Source: Prevotella sp. P3-122
Lineage (GTDB): Bacteria; Bacteroidota; Bacteroidia; Bacteroidales; Bacteroidaceae
Length of the DNA stretch: 64,000 nt
Direction of reading: 5' to 3'
Assembly: GCF_002251365.1 (NCBI RefSeq)
Contig: NZ_NPJH01000030.1
Location: forward strand, 62,001 to 126,000
The first letter of the stretch is position 1; the number at the start of each line of letters is the position of its first letter. The position numbers and the translations under genes are program-made. Of the stretch, positions 8,349 to 17,514 are shown one piece after another. A model generated the notes under the pieces. That model ran no database searches. It saw only the letters and a list, made by a program, of their open reading frames with translations, and had not been told where the DNA came from.

Positions 8349-11300
8349 ATGAACTTTAAATCAAAGACTTTCCTGTTGGCCCTGTCCTTATGCGCCTTGT
8401 CGCATAGCACGACAGTGGCGCAACAGCTCGCCTTCCCTGAGGCTCAGGGATGGGGACGCTACGCAAAGGGTGCGAGGGCTGTGTCCTCACCCAAGGTGTA
8501 CCACGTAACAAACCTCAACGACTCCGGTACGGGGTCGCTTCGCGATGCAGTGTCACAGAGTGGACGTATCGTAGTGTTTGACGTCTCGGGAGTTATCAAG
8601 ATAAGCTCGCGCATAGTGTTCGCAAGCAACATCTATGTGGCAGGACAGACAGCGCCGGGCGAGGGCATCACCGTCTATGGCGACGGAGTGAGCTTCTCGG
8701 GCTCAACCAACATCATCTGCCGCTACCTGCGCGTGAGAATGGGACATGACGGCACGTCGGGCAAGGACTGCGCGGGCATCTCCAACGGCACGAACATGAT
8801 CTTCGACCATTGCTCGTTCTCGTGGGGACTCGACGAGACATTCTCCATCAACCCCGACGGCAAGGGCGACATCGGCGACATCACCATCCAGAACACCATC
8901 ATCGGCCAGGGACTTATGACCCACTCTGCGGGCGGTCTGATACAAGCCGACAATATCACCCTGTACAGAAACCTCTATTGCGACAACTCCACACGAAACA
9001 ATAAGGTGAAGGGCATCAACCAGTTTGCCAACAACATAGTCTACAACTGGAAGAACGGCGCCTATATCATGGGAGGAGACTCCGAGGGTACCTCGTATGT
9101 CAACATACAGTCTAACCTCTTCATCAATGGTCCTTCGGGTGGCGGCGACGCCTTTACAGGCGCAAACGCCGACTTCCATTGCTATGCCGACGACAACTGG
9201 CAGGACAAGAATACCGACGGTGTCTACAATCCAACGTTGGTGACAAGCTACAGCGCGGCAACACGCGAGACCACACCTTATCCTTATCCCGAGCTCGACT
9301 TGTGGAATGGCAAGGAGCTTATCGAGAAGAGCCTGCCCGAGGTGGGTGCCTCACTGCCCTACCGCGACCAGTCCGACTGCTACATGATAGACGAGGTGAT
9401 GTCGTTCGGAAAGAAAGGCAATCTCATCACCTACGAGACTGCACTCCCCATAGGAGCTCCAGACACGTGGAAGTGGTGGGCAGGCACCAAGGCTGCCGAT
9501 GCTGACAACGACGGCATGCCCGACTGGTGGGAGACCGAGAACGGCACCAACCCCGCTGCCGACGATGCCTGCACAGTGGCTGCCAACGGCTATCTGAACA
9601 TAGAGAACTACATCAACTCCATCAGCCTCTCGCGGCGCGAGTTCTTCCTCAGACAGCCAATAACGCCTGCTCAGAAGTCGGCTACTACCACTACCATGAC
9701 CATAGAATGGCGCGACTACACAGAGGGCGAGGAGGGTTTTGCCCTTGAGGTCTCTGCTGACGGCACATGGTCAGAGGTTGGCCGTACGGAGGCAAACCAG
9801 ACCGAGTACACCATTACCGGGCTGACCCCCGGAACGGCATATCAGATTAGGCTGAGGGCATTCGGGCACAATGGTGCTGACGAGGCATTCTCCGACTATA
9901 CCGACGTGTGCTCTTTCCTCACACGCCCGTTAGAGGTTGGCATGGTCGACATCGACACCTACGAGCCTGATGTTACTAATACTAAGGAAGTGGCAGAGGG
10001 ACAGAAACTGCTGCTTACAGCCGGCAAGGGCACCAACTACATGTACACTCTGCTCAACGAGATTGCGCCAGCAAGCGTAGTCGTCAAGGGCGAGGGTACC
10101 GTTACCATAAGCGGAAGCGCAATCAAGGGAGAGGGCACGTCCGTCAACAGGGATGGCGACGGCAAGCTCGTGCTCAACAACCAGAACTCCTATACAGGAG
10201 CTACCGTAACCCATGGCGGCACCATCGACTTCGCCACCATAGCCAACGGCGGACAGCCGTCATCGCTCGGTGCCTCGCAGTCGTTTGCCCAGAACTGGGT
10301 ATTCGATGGCGGCACATTCAACTACATAGGCGAGAGCGCATCCTCCGACCGTTCGGCCCGGATACTTCGCGATGCCACACTGTCTGTAGCAGAGCCGACG
10401 ACAACACTCTCCATGAACGGAGTCTTCGAGGGCGATGGCTCGCTCACCATTGGTGGCGAGGGCACCGTGTCTGTTGCCGACGCCGGCTTCTTTGGCTACA
10501 GTGGCGCTACACGCCTGAAGAGCGGAAAGCTATACCTCAGCGACACGGAGAAGGCCTGCAAAGCCTTTGGCTCATCAGGGAAGAAAATAATCCTCGACGG
10601 CGGTACCATGCAGTTTGCCTACAAGAACGAAGACTATCAGACGCTGAGCTTCCCCGTGGAGGTGGAGGACGAGTCTGAGGGAACGCTCGCATTGCCGTCA
10701 CATTGCTATTTCCGCTCAATAGTTACCGGCAACGGCATCCTGCATCTCGACATCCCCTACCTGAGGTCTTACCTCAAGCCAAACCTGTCGCTGTTTACAG
10801 GAAAGATTATCGGCAACGGAACAAAGAGCGGCACCATACTACTGCACGAGACACAATGGAGCGCACCAAGGGTACGGTTCGAGCTGAAGGGAGGCATCAC
10901 CATGGTGGCATGGACAACCAACGCCACAAATGTCATCGGCGGACTCTCTGGCGACGCAGGTACATTCCTCGGAGGCTCAAGCAAGCAGACCAAGGGCTTC
11001 ACATGCTTATGGCAGGTGGGCGGCGCAAATAGCGACGAGACCTTCAACGGAGTCATCAACGACCTCCCGGCAGGACTCAACAGCGCATATTCGGGTACAG
11101 TGTCTATCACCAAGGAGGGAACCGGCCTGTGGCGACTGACTGGCAAGAACGTATACAGCGGAACAACCATCGTCAGCGCCGGCACGCTCGTAGTAAACGG
11201 AACACATACGGGCACGGGAGCAGTAAGCGTGCTCGGTGGTGCAACCCTGAAGGGCAAGGGCTCGCTCAAGGGAAAGGTAACGGTAAACAATGGCGGCATA

Positions 11301-12338
11301 CTATGTCCCGGTGACACGCTTGTCGACAACAGCAGCATCACCCTGAACGGTGGCGTGACCTTCAATACCGGAAGCACACTGCTCATCCCCGTGGCAGAGA
11401 ATGGCGAGGAAGCTGTCAGAATAAACGCCGTAAGGGTGAACGGCAACGTGAACATCAGCCAGGGAGCAAACCTTGAGCTCGACCTCACACGTGCAACTAA
11501 GCATCAGTTCAGAAGGGGCGATGCCATACCAGTATTCACAAACTCTACCATCGAGACGGGCTCAGGCTCGTTCAACATCATTCCACAGACACCGGGTGAG
11601 GGACTGGAATGGGAAACCTCTACCCTACTCGTCGACGGTATGCTCCGCGTGAAGAACGAAGGAGAAATCTATGAGGGCGGAGCCATAACAACGCAGGTCT
11701 ATGATGCTCCCCTTGAGCACACGGCCAGCTCTCAGGGTGGTGCCAACGAATATGGCAAGTTCCTTGACAGCGAGACACACTACTACAACAACTGGGGTTC
11801 GGGCACGTCATGGTACGCACAGGCTTATTCGCAGTTCACGCTCAACATTCCGGCCGGCGAGGAGGTTACCAAGGCCGAATACACAGTATATGTTAACTGC
11901 TCGCGCGGAACGAGGACATTCGACATCTGCTACATGCCGGCAGGCACGCCGCGTATAACATCTGCTGATGACATACCCGAGCTTACAGCCAAGGTCGGAA
12001 CCCAGCTGGCCACATACAGTGACATCACGACAACGTATGCTGCCAAGACAGTGGAATGTACTGATGCCGTGAACGAAATGCTCGCCGCAGGACAGGACTA
12101 CATCCTGTTCATCATGTCCAATGGTGCCGCCGGTGGCAACATCTACGGCAAGGGCTCTGCCACCTATGCACCGAAACTTACCATAACGACACGGCGCGAC
12201 CCGACGGGCATCGAGGATGTCACAACCACACGTCCTGCCACGTCCGGCGACATCTACGACCTCAGTGGCCGAAAACTGTCATCTGTATCAGCCGCCAAGG
12301 GTATATACATACGAAACGGAAAGAAGTACGTGAGATAA
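8349..12338 (+). CDS. Secreted PL1-like pectate lyase with FN3 and autotransporter-type repeats
   Basis: A 1,329-aa secreted protein. After a signal peptide (residues 1-24, ending TVAQ) comes a pectate-lyase beta-helix (about 25-350: LAFPEAQGWGRYAKGARA..., LNDSGTGSLRDAV, VDFDVSG-like and IIRYLRVR-like stretches). Then follow a calcium-binding TSP3-like segment (DADNDGMPDWWETENGTNP, from residue 384), an FN3 domain (about 440-530) and long beta repeats of the autotransporter-associated kind (GKLVLNNQNSYTGAT, GLWRLTGKNVYSGTT, VVNGTHTGTGAVSVLGG). A C-terminal all-beta domain ends in the tail YDLSGRK...GIYIRNGKKYVR. It probably cleaves polygalacturonan at or outside the surface. It sits directly downstream of uronate-catabolism genes. 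Confidence 0.85.
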   Translation: MNFKSKTFLLALSLCALSHSTTVAQQLAFPEAQGWGRYAKGARAVSSPKVYHVTNLNDSGTGSLRDAVSQSGRIVVFDVSGVIKISSRIVFASNIYVAGQTAPGEGITVYGDGVSFSGSTNIICRYLRVRMGHDGTSGKDCAGISNGTNMIFDHCSFSWGLDETFSINPDGKGDIGDITIQNTIIGQGLMTHSAGGLIQADNITLYRNLYCDNSTRNNKVKGINQFANNIVYNWKNGAYIMGGDSEGTSYVNIQSNLFINGPSGGGDAFTGANADFHCYADDNWQDKNTDGVYNPTLVTSYSAATRETTPYPYPELDLWNGKELIEKSLPEVGASLPYRDQSDCYMIDEVMSFGKKGNLITYETALPIGAPDTWKWWAGTKAADADNDGMPDWWETENGTNPAADDACTVAANGYLNIENYINSISLSRREFFLRQPITPAQKSATTTTMTIEWRDYTEGEEGFALEVSADGTWSEVGRTEANQTEYTITGLTPGTAYQIRLRAFGHNGADEAFSDYTDVCSFLTRPLEVGMVDIDTYEPDVTNTKEVAEGQKLLLTAGKGTNYMYTLLNEIAPASVVVKGEGTVTISGSAIKGEGTSVNRDGDGKLVLNNQNSYTGATVTHGGTIDFATIANGGQPSSLGASQSFAQNWVFDGGTFNYIGESASSDRSARILRDATLSVAEPTTTLSMNGVFEGDGSLTIGGEGTVSVADAGFFGYSGATRLKSGKLYLSDTEKACKAFGSSGKKIILDGGTMQFAYKNEDYQTLSFPVEVEDESEGTLALPSHCYFRSIVTGNGILHLDIPYLRSYLKPNLSLFTGKIIGNGTKSGTILLHETQWSAPRVRFELKGGITMVAWTTNATNVIGGLSGDAGTFLGGSSKQTKGFTCLWQVGGANSDETFNGVINDLPAGLNSAYSGTVSITKEGTGLWRLTGKNVYSGTTIVSAGTLVVNGTHTGTGAVSVLGGATLKGKGSLKGKVTVNNGGILCPGDTLVDNSSITLNGGVTFNTGSTLLIPVAENGEEAVRINAVRVNGNVNISQGANLELDLTRATKHQFRRGDAIPVFTNSTIETGSGSFNIIPQTPGEGLEWETSTLLVDGMLRVKNEGEIYEGGAITTQVYDAPLEHTASSQGGANEYGKFLDSETHYYNNWGSGTSWYAQAYSQFTLNIPAGEEVTKAEYTVYVNCSRGTRTFDICYMPAGTPRITSADDIPELTAKVGTQLATYSDITTTYAAKTVECTDAVNEMLAAGQDYILFIMSNGAAGGNIYGKGSATYAPKLTITTRRDPTGIEDVTTTRPATSGDIYDLSGRKLSSVSAAKGIYIRNGKKYVR

Positions 12339-12370
12339 AACGTCAGCATCTTGTTTCAATATAACTAAAA

Positions 12371-12405
12371 ACGGGCAGTACAACCATCCGAGGTCGTACT
12401 GCCCG
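12371..12405 (+). terminator. Hairpin after the pectate lyase gene
   Basis: ACGGGCAGTAC (12371-12381) pairs with GTACTGCCCGT (12395-12405), and the stem extends inward with one mismatch. The following sequence has no clear T-run, so termination strength is uncertain. A near copy of this hairpin, with a T-run, follows the gene remnant at 20.8 kb. Confidence 0.6.
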
Positions 12406-12437
12406 TAACTAAATCTGAAGGTTGCTCTATACATTTG

Positions 12438-12569
12438 TCAATTCATCTTCGTGCTGATACGAGGTTTCATCCCCTTACGCTTGTGATAGTACATACGTGA
12501 GATTAGTGTTTTATTCTCATCTTCAAACTCGTACAATCGAAAGAGAATCTGGTACTTAAATAGTAAAGA
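12438..12569 (-). pseudogene. Possible remnant of a RelE/HigB-like toxin gene
   Basis: The minus frame between a TAA at 12572-12570 and a TGA at 12440-12438 has no ATG near its start. It reads KYQILFRLYEFEDENKTLIS, which resembles the core beta strands of RelE/HigB toxins ('YRI.F.....KTLVLTHGF'). What follows is basic but does not match the family end, as if frameshifted. The rest of 12.4-12.7 kb shows no gene. Weak evidence. Confidence 0.25.
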
Positions 12570-12710
12570 TTAGCATCTGCCTACGCAAAGCATTGCCTTC
12601 ATTTAGGAGTACCATCCCCATGTTTTTTTCCACTGTGCCAAAATGAATGCATAAGAAAGAGGAGGCAAAATAGAATAAAAAAAGTCAGCTCAAAATAGAG
12701 CTGACCTTAG

Positions 12711-12782
12711 AGGTACCTGGCGGAGTCGAACCGCCCTGAACGGTTTTGCAGACCGGTACCTAACCGCTCGGACAAGGTACCC
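12711..12782 (-). tRNA. tRNA-Cys (GCA)
   Basis: A 72-nt cloverleaf on the minus strand. The acceptor GGTACCT pairs with AGGTACC plus discriminator T; the anticodon loop is CTGCAAA with anticodon GCA; the T loop is GGTTCGACTCC. The 3' CCA is not encoded. It ends convergently against the pectate-lyase side and lies downstream of the FeoB-associated gene. Confidence 0.95.
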
Positions 12783-12813
12783 TTTGTTTTAATGCGGTGC
12801 AAAGGTAGTGGTT

Positions 12814-13050
12814 TTATTTTATTCCACCAAATTTTTCATCTTCTTTTTTTTGATAACAGTGCGGTTTTCCTGTGACGGCGTGGTTTCCGCAGCAGTCGTC
12901 GGCCTTATGCGCACAGCCCTCGGCCTTATGCGCACAGCCATGGCATCCGTCGCATGGACTTGCCTTGCCCCTGACGAGCAAGTAGATTTTCCATGCGGCG
13001 CAGGCCACGGCTGCTGTTATGATAATCGCTGATATGATATACTGCCACAT
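12814..13050 (-). CDS. FeoB-associated Cys-rich membrane protein
   Basis: A 78-aa protein with one N-terminal membrane helix (WQYIISAIIITAAVACAAW) and a cysteine- and histidine-rich tail (CDGCHGCAHK, then a near repeat EGCAHK, then DDCCGNH). This matches the small FeoB-associated Cys-rich proteins of Bacteroidetes and Firmicutes, thought to bind metal beside the ferrous iron transporter FeoB. No feoA or feoB lies in the window, so the usual partner is missing locally. It starts 8 bp after the DUF4861 gene ends, on the same strand. Confidence 0.75.
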   Translation of the reverse strand: MWQYIISAIIITAAVACAAWKIYLLVRGKASPCDGCHGCAHKAEGCAHKADDCCGNHAVTGKPHCYQKKEDEKFGGIK

Positions 13051-13057
13051 AAGGATA

Positions 13058-14272
13058 TTACTCTACTGTCACTACGAGCGGCATGTCGAGGGCGTTGAGG
13101 AAGCCGTCGATGCGCACCTGCCACTCATCCTGATTGCGTACGTCGTACTCACTCCATGCGCTGCCGAAATAATAAGTGTACTTCTGGTCGGCCTTGATGT
13201 CCTTAATGATGCCAAGGGCATGTCCGGCGATGGCACCCTCGGGCTTGTCGTAGAAAAGCTTCCTGCACTTGGCGCCATCGGGGAACAGGGCTGCCACGTA
13301 GAGCTGAAAACCGTGACGCTCGGGCTGGTCGGTGGGGTCGGCATACTGTACGTAGTTCTTCCCTATGACCATGCTCTCTGTGTCGGCGGTATGGACTACA
13401 ACCCCGGAGGCAAGGTTGCATGGCGAGGTGAGTCCAGAGTACCATACGGTCATCTTGTTGAAGTTGGATCCTTTGTCGAGGCTTATGATACGGTGCTCTA
13501 CAACATTCTCGTCGTTCTTAATCTTCACGGGGTTGTATGTAAGCTCCACGGTGAAGCGCAGGGGACCGTTGTCGACGATGCGGTATTTCCTGTAGCAGTA
13601 TGGGAAGATGAGCTTGTCGCCGTCCATGAGTGCGGGCGTACCGCATCCGAGCGACGGTCCCACGCCGTAGCAGTCGAGACCCTTTCCGTGGTCGAGATGG
13701 AATGATGTATGGAGGTCTATCCACTCGTCCTTCCGTCCGTTCTTGCCAATCTCGTAGCCGCGCACGTTGCCCTCGTAGTCCTTGTAATAACGCTCTGGCA
13801 CGTTCAGGTCAGGACTGTTTTTGGTCCATACGTCGATGCCGAAGGAGCGCTCGCCTGACTTCTGCAGTTGCGGCCCGTATACACGGTAGGCCCCACGGTC
13901 GTTCTCCCATGCGATGTCGTCCTTGCGTAGGGGGTACATCTTTCCCTCCACCCACGAGCGCATGGGCTCGGGATTGCCGGGAGTGATGGTGAAGACCGTC
14001 TTGCCGCATGGCTTCACAGCCGCGTCGATAAGCAGCTTGCCATCGTAGGTTATCTGATAGGCCACCTGCTGGCGCATGGCGTTCTTGACGATGATGTTCT
14101 GTCCCTCGGCGATGCCAAGTTTCTGATAAACCGTCCGGGCGTCAATCTCAACAAGTTCCTGACGCTGTGTTTTCTGTTCGTTGGTGACTGTCACCTTGAC
14201 ATCGGCTGCCAGGGCGGAGGCTGGCATGAGGAGCGCGAGGGCTGCAAGGCAGGTCTGATGTAATAGTTTCAT
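13058..14272 (-). CDS. Secreted DUF4861-family protein
   Basis: A 404-aa protein with a signal peptide (MKLLHQTCLAALALLMPASALA). The mature region follows the DUF4861 pattern: a short N-terminal beta domain (VKVTVTNEQKTQRQELVEI), then the RGAYRVYGPQLQ and CYGVGPSLGCG stretches and the end ALDMPLVVTVE. DUF4861 proteins commonly occur in Bacteroidetes loci for pectin or other uronate-containing glycans; the molecular activity is not known to me. It is 23 bp downstream of the DPP IV gene. A second, diverged member is at 18548-19786. Confidence 0.75.
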   Translation of the reverse strand: MKLLHQTCLAALALLMPASALAADVKVTVTNEQKTQRQELVEIDARTVYQKLGIAEGQNIIVKNAMRQQVAYQITYDGKLLIDAAVKPCGKTVFTITPGNPEPMRSWVEGKMYPLRKDDIAWENDRGAYRVYGPQLQKSGERSFGIDVWTKNSPDLNVPERYYKDYEGNVRGYEIGKNGRKDEWIDLHTSFHLDHGKGLDCYGVGPSLGCGTPALMDGDKLIFPYCYRKYRIVDNGPLRFTVELTYNPVKIKNDENVVEHRIISLDKGSNFNKMTVWYSGLTSPCNLASGVVVHTADTESMVIGKNYVQYADPTDQPERHGFQLYVAALFPDGAKCRKLFYDKPEGAIAGHALGIIKDIKADQKYTYYFGSAWSEYDVRNQDEWQVRIDGFLNALDMPLVVTVE

Positions 14273-14295
14273 AGTTGCAATATGGTTTTTAGTTG

Positions 14296-16500
14296 TTAGT
14301 TCTTTAGGTGCTCGTCAAACCACTGTGTAATCTGGCGGAGGAGGTGCTTGCGGGTGTTGCCGCCATAGATGCTGTGGTTGCGGTTGGTGTAGATATTCTC
14401 CTTGAAGTCCTTGTCAGCCTGGACGAGAGCCTCGGAGTACTCGAAGGTGTTCTGCGGGTGAACGTTGTCGTCGGCCAGTCCGTGACAGAGGAGCAGTGCG
14501 CCAGAGAGGTTGTTGACACGTGAGAAGGCGTTGTCGTCATATCCCTCCGGGTTCTCATTAGGAGTGCGCATGTAGCGCTCTGTATAGATGGTATCGTAGA
14601 AGCGGTAAGAGGTTGGAGGAGCCACTGCCACTCCGGCCTTGAATACCTGCCGTCCCTCGCTCATGCTCATAATGGTGCAATAGCCTCCGTAGCTCCATCC
14701 CCAAATGCCTATGTTGTCCTTGTCGACATACGGAAGTGTGCCAAGGTATAGTGCCGTCTCCACCTGGTCGCGTGCTTCGAGGTTTCCAAGATGCAGGTAT
14801 GTGCACTTCTCGAAGTCAGCTCCTCGTCCGCCAGTGCCGCGTCCGTCAACGCACACTACGATATATCCCTGCTGGGCAAGGTACATATCGTAGGCACCAC
14901 CCTGCCCCATCGAGCCGGCGTTCCATGAGTTCATCACCTGCTGGTTGCCCGGTCCGCTGTATTGGAACATGATGACTGGATATTTGCGTGAGGGGTCGAA
15001 ATTGGCCGGCTTTACCATCCATCCGTCGAGGGTTACGCCCTCGGAAGTGGTGAACGAGAAAGTCTCCTTCTTCGTCCATCCATAGTCGGCAATTTTCTTC
15101 TTCAGCTCAGCGTTGTCGAGGTTGGTGGCTATCACCTTTCCCTGGTTATCGCGCGTACTATATATATAAGGGGTGTCATAGTCGCTCCAAGTATTGACGA
15201 AATACCTGAAGTCGCCCGAGAATACGGCATAGTTGCATCCCTCCTTGTCGGTGAGTCTCTGAGTCTTTCCGTTCTTGTGGCTGACGTATATCTGCCTGTC
15301 GTGCGGGTTGAGTGCTGCCGCCTGGTAATAGATGTCGCCCGTCTTGCTGTCGTAACCGTAGATGGCCGTTATGTCAAAGTCACCACCTACAACCCTCTGC
15401 TGGCGGCCGTTGATGTCGTAGAGATATATGCGCATGAAGCCGTCGCGGTCGCTCGGCATGAGGATATGGTCGGGACCGATGGTTACGGCTGCCACCACCT
15501 CTTCCTTGATATACTTGCTAACCTTGTCCTGCAAGAGCATCTGGCTGACGGTAGAGCGCGGGTTGACGGTGTAGAGCGTGAGCACGTCCTGGTGGCGGTT
15601 CATGGTATAGACAACCATCTTCTCCGGGTCGCTGGTGCGCTTGATGCGCGGTATATATCCGTCCTCATCGAGCGGTACCTGCATCTTCTGCGTTTTCTTG
15701 GTCTTGATGTCGAAGCTCCATACCGACACCTTTGCGTTGTCCTCGCCTGCCTTGGGGTACTTGTAGCTGTAGTCGCCGGGATAGACCTCGTATTCGTCCT
15801 TGGAGGGTTTCATGCCGCGGAACATCTGCAAGGAGTATGTCTTTACGTTGCTCTCGTCGAACTTCGTCCAGAAGAGCATTGTGCCGTCGGCATTGAACTC
15901 AAGGGCGGAGTTGTAGGAGAACTCCTCCTCGTTCACCCAGTCGGGTATTCCGTTGATGACATGGTTGAACTTGCCATCGGTGGTCACCTGGCTCTCGCTA
16001 TTGTCGTAGAGCAGCTTGACGAGGAAGATGTTGTTGTCGCGTACGAATGCCACCTGGTTGCCGTCGGGCGACCATACGGGTACCTGCTGCGGGCCTCCGT
16101 CGGAGAGACGCTGCAACAGGTGGCTCTGCATGTTGTAGATATAGAATACCGCCTTGTAGGAGCGGCGGTATACAGGCTCCGTCTGTGTGCGTATGAGCAT
16201 GCGCTTGCCGTCGGGAGAGAGTATGTAGCCGTCGAAGGCGTCGATTTTCTCGCCAACGGTGTTGCTGACGTCGAAGAGCACGGCGGTCTGCTTGCCCGTG
16301 CGGAACGAATACTGCACAATCTGTTTCCCGTCCTGCGAGATCTGCGCATACTGGTCGGTGCCTTTCAGAGGGTCTATGCCGCTGATGCGCTTAGCCGCGA
16401 AAGTACCGTCGGTAACCGACTTCAGGTCTATCTTGCCGGCTGCCATGACAGACGATGTGGCCATAAGCATAATAGAACAAAAAATGAATAGTTTCCTCAT
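14296..16500 (-). CDS. Dipeptidyl-peptidase IV (S9B prolyl oligopeptidase family)
   Basis: A 734-aa exported serine peptidase. A signal peptide (residues 1-20) is followed by an N-terminal eight-bladed propeller and a C-terminal alpha/beta-hydrolase domain. The nucleophile is in GWSYGGY (GxSxGG, about residue 610), the Asp in HGLADDNVH and the His in NRNHSIYGG. The propeller carries EEFSYNSALEF, the DPP IV double-Glu motif (NEEEF-type) that anchors the substrate N-terminus. It removes X-Pro/X-Ala dipeptides in the periplasm. Together with DPP III at 1.6 kb it indicates strong peptide use. The long plus-strand open frame across it is a shadow. Confidence 0.92.
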   Translation of the reverse strand: MRKLFIFCSIMLMATSSVMAAGKIDLKSVTDGTFAAKRISGIDPLKGTDQYAQISQDGKQIVQYSFRTGKQTAVLFDVSNTVGEKIDAFDGYILSPDGKRMLIRTQTEPVYRRSYKAVFYIYNMQSHLLQRLSDGGPQQVPVWSPDGNQVAFVRDNNIFLVKLLYDNSESQVTTDGKFNHVINGIPDWVNEEEFSYNSALEFNADGTMLFWTKFDESNVKTYSLQMFRGMKPSKDEYEVYPGDYSYKYPKAGEDNAKVSVWSFDIKTKKTQKMQVPLDEDGYIPRIKRTSDPEKMVVYTMNRHQDVLTLYTVNPRSTVSQMLLQDKVSKYIKEEVVAAVTIGPDHILMPSDRDGFMRIYLYDINGRQQRVVGGDFDITAIYGYDSKTGDIYYQAAALNPHDRQIYVSHKNGKTQRLTDKEGCNYAVFSGDFRYFVNTWSDYDTPYIYSTRDNQGKVIATNLDNAELKKKIADYGWTKKETFSFTTSEGVTLDGWMVKPANFDPSRKYPVIMFQYSGPGNQQVMNSWNAGSMGQGGAYDMYLAQQGYIVVCVDGRGTGGRGADFEKCTYLHLGNLEARDQVETALYLGTLPYVDKDNIGIWGWSYGGYCTIMSMSEGRQVFKAGVAVAPPTSYRFYDTIYTERYMRTPNENPEGYDDNAFSRVNNLSGALLLCHGLADDNVHPQNTFEYSEALVQADKDFKENIYTNRNHSIYGGNTRKHLLRQITQWFDEHLKN

Positions 16501-16538
16501 ATATGATTAATTATTTTAAGTTTCAGGCAAATATAGCG

Positions 16539-16569
16539 CAAAGTTAAACAAAAATCCGTAACTTTGCAA
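16539..16569. promoter_or_regulatory. Divergent -7 boxes for DPP IV and the radical SAM gene
   Basis: On the minus strand TAACTTTG occupies 16546-16539, with a CTTG-like -33 element at 16570-16567, giving a short leader to the DPP IV ATG at 16500. On the plus strand TAACTTTG is at 16559-16566, about 45 nt before the radical SAM start; its -33 is unclear. The two promoters interleave, so firing of one may hinder the other. Confidence 0.5.
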
Positions 16570-16611
16570 GAAAAGAGGACAATGATTGTCCCGATTAACT
16601 CACATTAAAAC

Positions 16612-17514
16612 ATGGCAGAACCATACTACGACTTTGGCACATGGATAAGGAGCCGCTTCCAGTTCAGGGTACAGAAACTGTCTGTCGACGCCGGGTTCTC
16701 CTGTCCGAACAGAGACGGAAGGATATCGACGGGCGGCTGCACGTTCTGTGACAACCGCACTTTCAACCCCGCATACTGCAACAGCAGCAAAAGCGTCACG
16801 GAGCAGCTGGAGGACGGGAAGGCATTCTTTGCAAGGAAATATCCGGACATGAAATATCTGGCCTACTTTCAGGCTTACACCAACACCTATGCCGGGATAG
16901 ACCGCCTGAAATCACTGTACGGCGAAGCGCTGTCTGTCGACGGCATCGTAGGCATCGTCATCGGCACACGTCCCGATTGCATCGACGACTCCCTACTCGA
17001 CTATCTTTCTGACTTGAGCAGGGAAACCTTCGTGATGGTGGAATATGGCATAGAGTCGGCCAATGACGAGACGCTGAGAAGGATAAACCGAGGACACACC
17101 TTCGAGTGCAGCAGGCAGGCCATCGAGAAGACGCACGAAAGGGGCATTTTGACGGGGGGACATATCATACTGGGACTGCCGGGCGAGGATGCCGGCGAGA
17201 GCCTGAGGCAGGCACCGATAATATCGGCCTTGCCACTCGACGTGCTGAAAATCCATCAGATGCAGGTAATAAAAGGCACACGGCTTGCGGAGGAATACGC
17301 AAGAAACCCGTTTCATGTGTATAGCGTAGAGGAATACCTCGACCTAATAACGAAATATATCAGGCTGCTGCGCAGAGACCTCGTACTGGAACGGTTTGTC
17401 AGCCAGTCGCCACCCGAGCTGCTGATAGCTCCTAAGTGGGGACTGAAGAACTACGAGTTCACAAACCTGCTGAGAAACCGCCTACTTGCCTCCGCGGACA
17501 GTGGGGAAGTGTGA
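16612..17514 (+). CDS. Radical SAM protein, TIGR01212/YhcC family
   Basis: A 300-aa cytoplasmic protein of the YhcC/TIGR01212 type. Near the N-terminus are FSCPNRDG and GGCTFCDN, whose cysteines match the variant 4Fe-4S cluster binding site of this family (Cx-long-CxxC), followed by MVEYGIESAND and GGHIILGLPGED, standard radical SAM strands. The reaction is not settled. The 3' end overlaps the convergent GldB-like gene by 33 bp, so no terminator fits between them. Confidence 0.85.
   Translation: MAEPYYDFGTWIRSRFQFRVQKLSVDAGFSCPNRDGRISTGGCTFCDNRTFNPAYCNSSKSVTEQLEDGKAFFARKYPDMKYLAYFQAYTNTYAGIDRLKSLYGEALSVDGIVGIVIGTRPDCIDDSLLDYLSDLSRETFVMVEYGIESANDETLRRINRGHTFECSRQAIEKTHERGILTGGHIILGLPGEDAGESLRQAPIISALPLDVLKIHQMQVIKGTRLAEEYARNPFHVYSVEEYLDLITKYIRLLRRDLVLERFVSQSPPELLIAPKWGLKNYEFTNLLRNRLLASADSGEV

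Noticed and set aside
10769..11488. 239-codon minus-strand open frame
   Set aside because: Antisense to the repeat region of the pectate lyase; Pro/Ser/Thr/Leu-rich because of the repeats on the other strand.
8349..12338. Classical type V autotransporter
   Set aside because: The passenger-like repeats are not followed by a translocating barrel; the protein ends in a short basic tail domain instead.
15277..16491. 404-codon plus-strand open frame
   Set aside because: It lies wholly antisense to the DPP IV gene, has Val/Leu/Ala-rich composition typical of the complement of a coding strand, and no promoter or family pattern.
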